A stretch of 14,995 nucleotides of DNA from an uncultured Collinsella sp. GTDB taxonomy: Bacteria; Actinomycetota; Coriobacteriia; Coriobacteriales; Coriobacteriaceae. Shown here in pieces: positions 1 to 6,706 of the stretch; the first letter of the stretch is position 1, and every line of letters starts with the position of its first letter. A program made the translations under genes and the position numbers. The notes under the pieces were generated by a model. The model did not search any database. It was given only the letters and a program-made list of their open reading frames with translations, and was not told where the DNA came from. The DNA lies in NCBI GenBank assembly GCA_902470915.1, contig CABRIB010000050.1, forward strand, positions 1 to 14,995, given 5' to 3'.

Positions 1-43
1 TAGGAGTCCGTCTCGTGGGCTCGGAGATGTGTATAAGAGACAG
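1..43 (+). other. Nextera read-2/i7 adapter (library artefact)
   Basis: Not genomic DNA. Positions 10-43 are the Nextera read-2 transposase adapter, whose last 19 bases (25-43) are the Tn5 mosaic end AGATGTGTATAAGAGACAG. Positions 2-9 read AGGAGTCC, which I recognise as the i7 index N705 in adapter orientation, and the T at 1 fits the end of the P7 arm. Genomic sequence starts at 44. Any reading frame that begins here, or any apparent transposon end, is artificial. Confidence 0.98.
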
Positions 44-592
44 GGCGAGCAGGGCCTCGATGCTCCCGGAGCGCGAGGCGCCACCCCAGAACCTCCCGAG
101 CTCCTCTCTCCCCTCCTCCCCCATCTGGGCGAGGAGGCCCGCCTCGGACGGCCCGCACGGAAGCGACACCCCGACGAGGCGCATCCCGCCCCATGGGACG
201 ATCCTCCACGGCAGGGGCTCGGCGCCCGTGACGGTGAGGGAGAACGAAAGCCTCGGAAAGACCGAGAGCGGGGCGCCCGGGCGCTTCGCCTCGCTGGGCG
301 AGATCCCGAGGGCGTCCCTGAACGCTCGGTTGAACGCGGTCGGGGAGCAGTAGCCGTACCGGACCGCGACGTCGACGACCCGCTCCCCGCGGGACAGGTC
401 GAGCGCGGCGCGGGAGATGCGGCGCCGGCGCACGTACTCCCCGAGACCGATGCCGGCGATATAAGAGAACATCCTCCGGAACTGTCCCTCGGTGCAGGCG
501 GCGAGCCGCGCCGCATGGGCGAGGTCGAGGTCCCCCTCGAGGTTCGCCTCTATGTAGTCCATCGCGTCGTTGAGGCCCTCTATCCAGCCCAT
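44..592 (-). CDS. AraC-family transcriptional regulator with GyrI-like domain, C-terminus cut off by the contig end
   Basis: The first 183 codons are present and open; the frame then runs into adapter, so the C-terminus is missing. The N-terminus looks like the AraC/XylS DNA-binding domain: a first helix-turn-helix at about residues 22-45 (LAHAARLAACTEGQFRRMF) and a second at about 70-95, with the typical RYGYCSPTAFNRAFR and GISPSEAK. Residues ~110-183 (FPRLSFSLTVTG, then GMRLVGVS) look like the start of a GyrI-like/SRPBCC-type effector-binding domain, as in other AraC regulators with the DNA-binding domain first. The ATG at 592 is preceded by GGAAGGA ten bases upstream. The likely role is a cytoplasmic, ligand-responsive activator; its target is unknown. 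Codon use (CTC, GGG, CGG, AGG, ATA) differs clearly from hom, purL and liv, which suggests recent acquisition or an assembly join. Confidence 0.88.
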
Positions 593-1012
593 CGGGTCAC
601 CATCCTTCCGAGAAGAGAGCATGGGGCAACAAGGCAGCGCAGTCCTCGCGTCCAAGGGGCGAATAATGAGAGTTTTTGATGACTGGCTCGTCGCCGACGG
701 CCCGTCTCGATGATAGACCGTCGGCACGAGGATCCGACCCGCGAATGCCCGTTTTGCATTGTCAGGAACCTCGCTCAGGAGCACGCCATGAAGTAGGATG
801 CCCGCCGCGCCGTGATGCGCGCGGCACACCAACGACGCGACAGCCGCGATCGAAAGCTGAGGAGGGACGTTAGCCACTGGGTTAGCAAGTAGCCCATTCC
901 GTGCGCACAGCGCCAGGAACAGCGGCCCGCCCATCGATCACCTTGGACCATGGTACAGTCGCAGTAAGAGGACGGACAGCGGGCGTGCGCCAGGGCGAAC
1001 AAATTGGCATGA
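593..1012. other. Intergenic stretch without a convincing gene; possible decayed reading frame
   Basis: No frame on either strand looks like a known family. On the plus strand a frame from ATG 710 gives 28 residues containing CPFC, stops at TAG 794-796, then stays open in the same frame to TAG 890-892 with a very basic peptide (RDRKLRRDVSHWVSK). This could be debris of a real gene but I cannot name it. There is also an 8-bp inverted repeat, GCCGACGG at 693-700 with CCGTCGGC at 718-725. The promoter of the AraC gene should lie at the left of this stretch, but I see no good -35/-10 pair. Confidence 0.4.
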
Positions 1013-1053
1013 AAAGAAGACGGCATAGACCTTCTGGTCATGCCGTCTTCTTT
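1013..1053 (-). terminator. Rho-independent terminator of the liv operon, possibly bidirectional
   Basis: AGAAGACGGCAT (1015-1026) pairs perfectly with ATGCCGTCTTCT (1040-1051). After a single bulged A, GACC pairs with GGTC, closing a TTCT tetraloop. Two more A-T pairs extend the base. Read on the minus strand the stem ends in TTCTTTTC, a usable U-rich tail. It lies about 70 bases after the livF stop. On the plus strand the tail is TTCTTTG, so weak termination in that direction is possible. Confidence 0.85.
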
Positions 1054-1096
1054 GAATGACTAGTTGTCGCTCTGGTGCCCGCGCAGCGTCGGCCGA

Positions 1097-1120
1097 TCCG
1101 CCGTTCGGTAGAACGGCGGA
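1097..1120 (-). other. Hairpin directly after the livF stop
   Basis: TCCGCCGTTC (1097-1106) and GAACGGCGGA (1111-1120) form a perfect 10-bp stem with a 4-base loop, five bases beyond the livF stop codon. No U-tract follows it on the minus strand, so it is more likely a 3'-end stabilising or processing hairpin than a terminator. The true terminator is about 45 bases further on. Confidence 0.6.
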
Positions 1121-1125
1121 ACCGC

Positions 1126-1839
1126 CTAACCGCCCAGATAGGCTTTGCGGACGTTGTCGTCGTGCAGGAGCTCTTGACCCGTGCCGGTCATGGTGATCTT
1201 GCCGGTCTCGAGCACGTAGCCGCGCGTGGCGATGGAAAGCGCCATCTGCGCGTTTTGCTCAACCAGAAGCACCGTGGTGCCGGCCTTGTGCAGGTCCTCG
1301 ACAATCTGGAAGATCTGTTCGATCAGAATCGGTGCCAGACCCATGGAAGGTTCGTCGAGCATAAGCAGTTTGGGGTTACTCATAAGGGCGCGGCCCATAA
1401 CGAGCATCTGCTGCTCGCCGCCCGAAAGGGTGCCGGCGACCTGGCGACGGCGCTCCTTAAGACGCGGGAACTGCTCGTAGACGCGCTCAAGGCCCGGAGC
1501 CACCGTGGACTTGGGCTGTGTGTAGGCGCCCATCTCCAGGTTCTCCTCAACCGTCATCTGCAAAAAGGCGCGACGGCCCTCGGGGACCTGAGCCAGGCCC
1601 TTGCCCACCAGCTTGTCAGCCGGCGTATGGGTAATGTCTTCGCCCATAAACTTGATGGAGCCGGTCTTGGAGCGAAGCAGGCCCGAGACGGTCTTAAGCG
1701 TCGTGGACTTGCCGGCGCCGTTAGCGCCAATCAGGGCCACGATCTCGCCCTCGTTGACGTTAAAGGAGATGTCCTTGATGGCGTGGATGGCGCCGTACCA
1801 GACATTGATGTTGTAGACGGAAAGCATCGGCTCTGCCAT
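1126..1839 (-). CDS. livF: Branched-chain amino acid ABC transporter, ATP-binding protein LivF
   Basis: Second ATPase of the Liv importer; it pairs with LivG on the cytoplasmic face of the LivH-LivM channel and powers branched-chain amino acid uptake. The 237 residues match the usual LivF length. Walker A is GANGAGKST (38-46), the ABC signature LSGGEQQ (138-144) and Walker B LLMLDEP (158-164), followed by SMGLAP. The switch position, normally His, is Gln in LLVEQN (191-196), which is normal for LivF and not a defect. The ATG at 1839 directly follows the livG TAA (TAAATG), and its ribosome site GGGGGAG lies inside the end of livG, so the two genes are probably translationally coupled. It is the last gene of the operon and is followed by two hairpins. 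Confidence 0.96.
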   Translation of the reverse strand: MAEPMLSVYNINVWYGAIHAIKDISFNVNEGEIVALIGANGAGKSTTLKTVSGLLRSKTGSIKFMGEDITHTPADKLVGKGLAQVPEGRRAFLQMTVEENLEMGAYTQPKSTVAPGLERVYEQFPRLKERRRQVAGTLSGGEQQMLVMGRALMSNPKLLMLDEPSMGLAPILIEQIFQIVEDLHKAGTTVLLVEQNAQMALSIATRGYVLETGKITMTGTGQELLHDDNVRKAYLGG

Positions 1840-2700
1840 TTAGTTCTCCCCCTTATCCTGCTTGCCCAGATACGCCTCAATAACAGCGTCGTTGTTCTGG
1901 ATTTCCTCGGCCGTGCCCTTGGCGATGACCTTACCAAAGTTGAGCACGCAGATGCCCTCGCAGATGTTCATAACGAGCGACATGTCGTGCTCGATAAGCA
2001 TAATGGCGATACCAAAGGTGTCGCGAATCTTAACGATGTTCTCCATGAGCTCCGCGGTCTCGGACGGGTTCATGCCGGCGGCAGGCTCGTCGAGCAGCAG
2101 TAGCTTGGGGTTGGTGGCAAGCGCGCGGACGATCTCCAGACGACGCTGAGCGCCGTAAGGCAGCGATCCGGCCTGCTCGTTTGCCAGATGCTTCATATCA
2201 AAGATGGACAGCAGCTCCATGGCGCGCTCGTGCGCGGCCTTCTCGTGCTTCCAATACGTCGGCAGGCGCAGCACGCCCTCAAAGCCGGAGTAGCGCTCCT
2301 GGTTGTGCAGGCCGACCTTAACGTTATCCTCCACCGTCATGGTGTTGAACAGGCGAATGTTCTGGAAGGTACGGGCGATGCCCATACGGTTGACCTGATA
2401 GACCGACTTGCCAGAGGTGTCCTCGCCGTCGAGCAGGATGGTGCCGTGCGTGGGCTGATACACCTTGGTGAGCAGGTTGAAGACCGTGGTCTTACCGGCA
2501 CCGTTGGGGCCGATGAGACCGGCGATCTCGGTCTTGCCGATAGTTAGGCTAAAGTCGTCGACTGCCTTAAGGCCACCGAACTCAATGCCCAGGTGGATGC
2601 ACTCGAGTGCCGGGCGCTCGCCCAGGTCGCGGTCGGGAACGATGGCACCAGAAGGATACGGGACCATCTTGCCCTTGTTGAACTCAAACTTACTGGGCAT
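1840..2700 (-). CDS. livG: Branched-chain amino acid ABC transporter, ATP-binding protein LivG
   Basis: First ATPase of the Liv importer (286 residues). Walker A is GPNGAGKTT (64-72), the Q-loop is TFQN (Q113), the signature is the relaxed LPYGAQRR (180-187) typical of LivG, Walker B ends in LLLDEP (201-206), and the switch His is H238 in IEHDM. The first ~30 residues before the ATPase core are longer than in many LivG proteins. I chose ATG 2700 because AAGGAGG stands nine bases upstream; the frame is open further up to a TTG at 2727, but that start has no comparable ribosome site and would add only residues encoded inside livM. The gene overlaps the end of livM by 11 bases, and its ribosome site lies in the last codons of livM, indicating coupled translation. 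Confidence 0.95.
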   Translation of the reverse strand: MPSKFEFNKGKMVPYPSGAIVPDRDLGERPALECIHLGIEFGGLKAVDDFSLTIGKTEIAGLIGPNGAGKTTVFNLLTKVYQPTHGTILLDGEDTSGKSVYQVNRMGIARTFQNIRLFNTMTVEDNVKVGLHNQERYSGFEGVLRLPTYWKHEKAAHERAMELLSIFDMKHLANEQAGSLPYGAQRRLEIVRALATNPKLLLLDEPAAGMNPSETAELMENIVKIRDTFGIAIMLIEHDMSLVMNICEGICVLNFGKVIAKGTAEEIQNNDAVIEAYLGKQDKGEN

Positions 2701-3769
2701 CGGCTGCCACCTCCTTCTTGGAAGCAAAGCGGTCCTTGACGCGACCGAAGAACGCCTTGAGCTGTGGGTTGTTGGTAAAGATCATGACCAGGATCAGCAC
2801 GATGGCGTAGATGAGCATGCGGTAGTCCGAGAACTGACGGAGCAGCTCGGGGAGCACCGTGAGCAACGCCGCCGCGATGACGGAGCCGCGCATATTGCCC
2901 AGACCGCCCAGGACCACGAACACCAGGATGAGGATGGACGTGTTGAAGTCGAACTTGGTGGCGGAGAGCTGCGAGAAGTTACCGCCGAAGAGAGCTCCGG
3001 CAGCACCGGCGAGGGCAGCGGAAACTACGAAGGCAATCATGCGGTACTCGGTGACGGAGATGCCTACGGACTCGGCTGCAATCTTGTTATCGCGCACGGC
3101 CATAATGGCACGGCCGGTACGGCTGCGAACCAGGTTGAGCACGATCACGAGTGCGACCATGACCAGGATGGCACCGGCGAGGAAGGTCGAGTACGTCGAC
3201 ACGCCCGATGCGCCCTGCGCGCCCTTGATGATGGCGGTGCCGTCCTCGAGCAGATGCAGGTCGTCGATCGTAGAGTTGCCCGTGATGTTAAAGATCACGT
3301 GCAGGCCGCGGGAGTCGACGCCCACAATAAGGCAGGTGACGATCTCTTTGATGATCTCGCCAAAAGCCAGGGTCACGATGGCCAGATAGTCGCCGCTCAG
3401 GCGCAGGACCGGGATACCGATCAAGAAGCCCAGGATGGCGGCAGCGATGGCGCCGACCACGATGCTGATGATAAGGCGCACAGGATCGGAGGGAACGGCG
3501 CTCTCGAGGGCGACCGCGGTGACGATGCCCGTGTAGGCACCGACACTCATAAAGCCCGCATGGCCCAGCGACAGGTCGCCCGCGATGCCGACGACAAGGT
3601 TGAGGGAAATGGCCATGACGATGTAGGCCGTAATAGGAACCAACTGACCGGCGATCATGCGCGGAATCATGTGGTTCGACTGCATAAAGAACACGATGGC
3701 GAAGGCCACGATGCACATGGCGTACGTAACAAAGTCGTGACGCGTCTGTTTATCTTTAAGAAACTTCAT
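2690..3769 (-). CDS. livM: Branched-chain amino acid ABC transporter, permease LivM
   Basis: One of the two membrane subunits forming the amino acid channel. The 359-residue protein is strongly hydrophobic with several membrane spans. Family-typical stretches are GDLSLGHAGFMSVGAY (64-79), LSGDYLAIVTLAFGEI (124-139), the cytoplasmic coupling loop RAIMAVRDNKIAAESVGI (~220-237) that docks on the ATPases, and VLGGLGNMRGSVIAA near residue 290. A charged tail (RVKDRFASKKE) ends the protein. Two starts are possible: GTG 3778, immediately after the livH TAG, and ATG 3769, three codons later with AGGTGAG five bases upstream. I prefer the ATG. Either way the gene abuts livH and overlaps livG. Confidence 0.95.
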   Translation of the reverse strand: MKFLKDKQTRHDFVTYAMCIVAFAIVFFMQSNHMIPRMIAGQLVPITAYIVMAISLNLVVGIAGDLSLGHAGFMSVGAYTGIVTAVALESAVPSDPVRLIISIVVGAIAAAILGFLIGIPVLRLSGDYLAIVTLAFGEIIKEIVTCLIVGVDSRGLHVIFNITGNSTIDDLHLLEDGTAIIKGAQGASGVSTYSTFLAGAILVMVALVIVLNLVRSRTGRAIMAVRDNKIAAESVGISVTEYRMIAFVVSAALAGAAGALFGGNFSQLSATKFDFNTSILILVFVVLGGLGNMRGSVIAAALLTVLPELLRQFSDYRMLIYAIVLILVMIFTNNPQLKAFFGRVKDRFASKKEVAADAQ

Positions 3770-3778
3770 AACGCTCAC

Positions 3779-4660
3779 CTACACCTTCTCGGGGACGTAC
3801 TTGCCCAAGAGGCCGGCAGGCTTGACGAGCAGGACGATGATCAAAACACCAAAGACGATGGAGTTGGCAAGGCTCGTGGAAATGTAAGCCTGCGCCATCG
3901 CCTCGATGATGCCGATGAGAATGCCACCGACAAAGGCGCCGGGGATGGAGCCGATGCCACCGAAGACGGCGGCGTCGAAGGCTTTGATGCCAGGCATGGC
4001 ACCCGTCGTGGGCTGCAGCACCGGCGAGTAGGAGCACAGGAGCACACCGGCGATGGCGGCAAGGGCAGAGCCGATGGCGAACGTCATCGAGATGGTGCGG
4101 TTGACGTTGATGCCCATGAGCTGAGCGGCGGCCTTGTCCTCGGACACGGCGCGCATGGCTTTGCCCATCTTGGTCTTACCTGTAAAGAACATCAGGCCGG
4201 CCATGATAACCAGGCAGGCGACGATGGTGACGAGCGAGACGGCGCTTACGTTGAACTTGGCCAAGAACTCCGGCACCTGGAAGGTGACGAGCGAAGTGAA
4301 GTTCTTGGGCGTGGCGCCCCATAGAAGCTGCGCGGCGTTCTGCAGGAAGTAAGACACGCCGATAGCCGTGATCAGAACGGCCAGCGGGCCTGCTTGGCGC
4401 AGCGGCTTATAGGCCAGACCCTCGATGAGAACACCGAGAACGGTACAGACCACACAAGAGAGAACTACAGATGCCCAGCCCGGGAGGCCGAGATACGACG
4501 TGGCGCAGAACGAGACATAGGCACCGACCATGATGACATCGCCGTGAGCGAAGTTCAGCATCTTGGCGATACCGTAGACCATGGTGTAGCCCAACGCGAT
4601 GATGGCGTAGACGCTGCCCATGGACAGGCCGTTGACCAGGTATTGGATAAAGACCGTCAT
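3779..4660 (-). CDS. livH: Branched-chain amino acid ABC transporter, permease LivH
   Basis: Partner permease of LivM (293 residues; Escherichia coli LivH is about 308). Characteristic stretches are MLNFAHGDVIMVGAY (34-48), the coupling loop GKAMRAVSEDKAAAQLMGI (166-184) and AVFGGIGSIPGAFVGG (231-246). The frame is open further upstream to 4753, but ATG 4660 is the best start: AAAGGGGG lies nine bases before it, while the in-frame ATG at 4669 touches that ribosome site and the longer version would begin inside the intercistronic hairpin. The 139-bp gap to livK holds hairpins, so livH-M-G-F probably form a tightly coupled block expressed at a lower level than livK. Confidence 0.95.
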   Translation of the reverse strand: MTVFIQYLVNGLSMGSVYAIIALGYTMVYGIAKMLNFAHGDVIMVGAYVSFCATSYLGLPGWASVVLSCVVCTVLGVLIEGLAYKPLRQAGPLAVLITAIGVSYFLQNAAQLLWGATPKNFTSLVTFQVPEFLAKFNVSAVSLVTIVACLVIMAGLMFFTGKTKMGKAMRAVSEDKAAAQLMGINVNRTISMTFAIGSALAAIAGVLLCSYSPVLQPTTGAMPGIKAFDAAVFGGIGSIPGAFVGGILIGIIEAMAQAYISTSLANSIVFGVLIIVLLVKPAGLLGKYVPEKV

Positions 4661-4706
4661 GTTCCACATCCCCCTTTCGAATAGGTTTCCAGTTGATGTA
4701 TGAAAC

Positions 4707-4768
4707 AGGGACGTTACATCGTCCCTAGATACCAAGCAAGCAGGGAAGGCCAAAACCTCCCCTGCTTG
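4707..4768 (-). promoter_or_regulatory. livK-livH intercistronic hairpins (expression step-down)
   Basis: Two hairpins fill the gap between livK and livH. The larger pairs 4737-4749 with 4756-4768 around a 6-base loop. Its one non-Watson-Crick position is a G-U pair on the minus (transcript) strand but an A-C mismatch on the plus strand, so it fits the livK transcript. The smaller pairs AGGGACG (4707-4713) with CGTCCCT (4720-4726). Neither has a long U-tract. In binding-protein-dependent importers such elements commonly protect or partly terminate the mRNA so that more binding protein than permease is made; that role here is inferred. Confidence 0.65.
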
Positions 4769-4799
4769 GGATCAAAACCGCTCTATGTAAGGCGGCCTA

Positions 4800-5987
4800 T
4801 TAGGCCTGTACGTACTTGCCGTCGGTGATGACGTACGCCGTGGGCTCCTTCTGGACCTGGCCCTTATCGTTCCAGGTGAGCTTGCCGGTCAGACCGTCAA
4901 CGGTAATCTTGAGCATAGCCTTGGACAGCTTCTCGGCGACCTCGGTCGGATCGGCGTCGACACCAAGACCGGCCTCCTTGACGGCCTCGGCCACCGCGTG
5001 CACGCCGTCGTAGGCGTCGGCGGCAAACTGGTCGGGGGTATCGCCGTACTTATCCTTGTAAGCGTTAACGAAGTCGGCGTTCTTCTCGTCGTCGGCGGAG
5101 AACGGGGTCATGAGCAGCAGACCCTCGGCAAGAGAGGTATCGAAGCCCTCAACGCCCAGGATGCCGTCCATGCCGTCGCAGCCCATCATCTTGACGTCGT
5201 AGCCCATGTCCTTGGCGTTCTTGAGCAGGACGGACGCCGGCGTGTAGTAGATCGGCGCAAAGATCATGGTGGCGCCGGCCTGCTTGGCCTTGGTCAGCTG
5301 GTTGGTAAAGCTCGTGGCGGAGTCGTCCTTAAAGGTCTCCTCGTCAACAATCTCGAGCTTGGACTCAGCGGCCTGGGCCTTAAAGGAATCTGCGATGCCC
5401 GAAGAATAGGCGTCGCCGGAGTTATAGAACAGCACGAACTTCTCGTCCGCATACTTCTGCGCCAGGAACTTGGCAGCGTTGACACCCTGGTTGGGGTCGG
5501 TGAAGCAAACCTGGAAGACGCAATCCTTGCCGTCAGTGACGTCCTCGGAGGACGCGGACGGGGTGATCATGAACGTCTTGGGGTCGTTACCGCACTCGGC
5601 GGCAACGGCAACCGACGCACCCGTGGTGGTCGGGCCGACGAGGGCCTGCATGCCCCAGTCGAGCAGGGTGTTGAAGGCGTTGACGGCCTTCTCGCCGTCG
5701 GCCTGGTCATCCTCGGCCTTGCTGGCAAGCGGCAGCTCCTTGGTCGAGAAATCCTTGCAGCCAAGCTCGACACCCTGGGTAACGGACTTGCCGTAGGACG
5801 CGTTGGCGCCGGTCAGCGGGCCGATGGTACCGATCTTAAACGAAGCGTCGCTCGAAGCGGAACCGCTGTCGCCGCCGTTGGAGGAGCAACCAGCTAGAAT
5901 AGACATCGCCCCCAGACCTGCTGCGCTCGCGATAACGCTCCTGCGATTCATAACAGGGTTCAATGACTTACCGGTGAGGCTCGACAT
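4800..5987 (-). CDS. livK: Branched-chain amino acid ABC transporter, substrate-binding lipoprotein LivK
   Basis: Extracytoplasmic binding protein that delivers the amino acid to LivHM (395 residues). The N-terminus carries a lipoprotein signal: NRRSVIAS, a hydrophobic stretch and lipobox ILAGC with the lipid-anchored Cys at 34; the RR pair hints at Tat export but the motif is imperfect. A Ser/Gly-rich linker (35-48) leads into a type-1 periplasmic-binding fold starting at FKIGTIGPLTG (50-60). TPSASSE (142-148) and YNSGDAYSSG (188-197) sit where family members contact ligand. ATG 5987 has AGAGGAG six bases upstream; M13 is an alternative without a ribosome site. It is first in the operon. The ligand is inferred from family and operon; related proteins can bind other amino acids or amides. 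Confidence 0.94.
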   Translation of the reverse strand: MSSLTGKSLNPVMNRRSVIASAAGLGAMSILAGCSSNGGDSGSASSDASFKIGTIGPLTGANASYGKSVTQGVELGCKDFSTKELPLASKAEDDQADGEKAVNAFNTLLDWGMQALVGPTTTGASVAVAAECGNDPKTFMITPSASSEDVTDGKDCVFQVCFTDPNQGVNAAKFLAQKYADEKFVLFYNSGDAYSSGIADSFKAQAAESKLEIVDEETFKDDSATSFTNQLTKAKQAGATMIFAPIYYTPASVLLKNAKDMGYDVKMMGCDGMDGILGVEGFDTSLAEGLLLMTPFSADDEKNADFVNAYKDKYGDTPDQFAADAYDGVHAVAEAVKEAGLGVDADPTEVAEKLSKAMLKITVDGLTGKLTWNDKGQVQKEPTAYVITDGKYVQA

Positions 5988-6008
5988 GCGGCTCTCCTCT
6001 CAAATCTC

Positions 6009-6054
6009 GTCGGGTTTCGGTTACCCGACAGGCCATCCTTCGCCGTGTTCGGCG
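6009..6054 (-). promoter_or_regulatory. livK 5' leader hairpins
   Basis: Just upstream of the livK ribosome site the minus-strand transcript would fold two small hairpins: CGCCG/CGGCG (6041-6045 with 6050-6054) and GTCGGGT/ACCCGAC (6009-6015 with 6023-6029, 7 bp). No U-tract follows, so they are not terminators. They may stabilise the 5' end of the livK mRNA. I recognise no known riboswitch. Confidence 0.45.
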
Positions 6055-6200
6055 TTCGCAAAATAGTAGACGCTTTAGTTGAGAAAAGTGGCGATTATTT
6101 CAACTTTTCTTTGGATTTGTTCATTTATCCATAATTATGCGTATTTCTATTGTTTTATGCAGTTTAGCCACTTTATTATGTAAAAGTAATGTTTCCATTC
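6055..6200 (-). promoter_or_regulatory. AT-rich livK promoter region with candidate operator
   Basis: This stretch is sharply AT-richer than all surrounding DNA and lies upstream of livK. A candidate minus-strand -10 is TACTAT (complement of 6063-6068), which would start the transcript near 6056, but no good -35 stands at the right distance. AGAAAAGT (6082-6089) and ACTTTTCT (6103-6110) form an 8-bp perfect inverted repeat with centres 21 bases apart, two helical turns, as expected for a dimeric regulator. AAAAGT recurs at 6182-6187, and CATAATTATG (6130-6139) is a 10-bp palindrome. The regulator is unknown. Confidence 0.5.
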
Positions 6201-6258
6201 TGTTACAGGCGTCCCTGCCCTGAATAAAACAGCCTCACCGGTCGTGCTTTATGCGCAC

Positions 6259-6454
6259 TTAGGAAGCGATGTACTTGCCGTCCTGGATCACATAGGCTGT
6301 CCATGCCGTCGACACCCATTAGTGTCATGTCGTAGCTCATGTCCTTGGCGTTCTTGAGCAAAACGGACGCTGGGGTGTAATAGATCGGGGCAAAAATAAG
6401 CGTGGCTCCGACAAGGAAACTCCTGCGGTTAAGTACGTTGTTGATGCTAAACAT
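6259..6454 (-). pseudogene. livK paralog remnant with two internal deletions and a frameshift
   Basis: A collapsed second copy of the binding-protein gene next to livK. ATG 6454 has a good ribosome site (AAAGGGGG, five bases away). The first 17 codons give a signal start, VLNRRSFLVGA, like livK residues 12-23. The frame then jumps to IFAPIYYTPASVLLKNAKDM and on to VDGMDS, matching livK residues ~240-274. After that the sequence jumps again to AYVIQDGKYIAS and a TAA at 6259-6261, matching the livK C-terminus AYVITDGKYVQA, but this last block is one frame off. About 210 and 110 codons are missing at the two joins. The middle block is roughly 80% identical in DNA to livK 5168-5280, so it arose by duplication of a close relative. 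No binding fold can form, so it should be non-functional, although start and ribosome site persist. Confidence 0.9.
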
Positions 6455-6706
6455 GGTGTCCCCCTTTTTTCGCTGGCCGCAGCGCGGCCGTCTTGCGGTA
6501 CGGAGCAAACCTTATGGCGCAAACGTTGACAGTTTGTTACGGAGTTCCGTTTGTAGCGAGCATGTTTCCAATGTTTCCGCAGCGTTTCGGGGGTGCCGTT
6601 TTGTGCGACTCCTGTTGCCTAGCGAGCACGCGCTCTCGGTTCACGCTAGAATGCACTCAACCTTTAAGCGGTTAATCCATCCATAAGATGCACGAAGGAG
6701 CTATCT
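6455..6706. promoter_or_regulatory. Divergent intergenic region between the livK remnant and hom
   Basis: The plus strand carries TAGAAT at 6647-6652, five of six bases of a -10 box, placing a hom transcript start near 6660; no clear -35 stands 17 bases upstream. TTGACA occurs at 6526-6531 but lacks a matching -10. ACGGA-GT-TCCGT (6539-6550) is a possible operator, ATGTTTCC is directly repeated at 6562-6569 and 6571-6578, and GGCCGC-AGC-GCGGCC (6475-6489) is a compact hairpin. AAGGAG before ATG 6707 is the hom ribosome site. I recognise no known riboswitch. Confidence 0.4.

Larger units (their letters stand above)
5970..6242. repeat. 12-nt inverted repeat flanking the livK promoter and leader
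   Basis: ACCGGTGAGGCT at 5970-5981 (codons 3-6 of livK) and its exact reverse complement AGCCTCACCGGT at 6231-6242 (just past the livK pseudogene) bracket 249 bp containing the livK start codon, ribosome site, leader and AT-rich promoter region. It could be chance, a trace of the livK duplication, or inversion ends; nothing in the window encodes a recombinase. Confidence 0.5.

Noticed and set aside
25..43. Tn5-like mosaic end, with its counterpart at 14951-14969, as a composite transposon
   Set aside because: Both are parts of complete Nextera adapters with index sequences, so they come from library preparation.
775..1041. Minus-strand open frame of 88 codons near the liv terminator
   Set aside because: Begins inside the terminator hairpin, has Cys/Arg/Ser-rich composition and no recognisable domain.
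2465..4324. Plus-strand open frame of about 619 codons across livG, livM and livH
   Set aside because: Asp/His/Gly-rich nonsense composition opposite three well-recognised genes.
5974..6042. Small upstream frame in the livK leader (MACRVTETRRDL and onward) as a leader peptide
   Set aside because: Its ATG touches the only purine-rich stretch, it has no run of Leu, Ile or Val codons, and it overlaps livK out of frame.
6526..6554. TTGACA at 6526-6531 as the hom -35 box
   Set aside because: No acceptable -10 lies 16-18 bases downstream, and the likely -10 (TAGAAT) is over 110 bases away.
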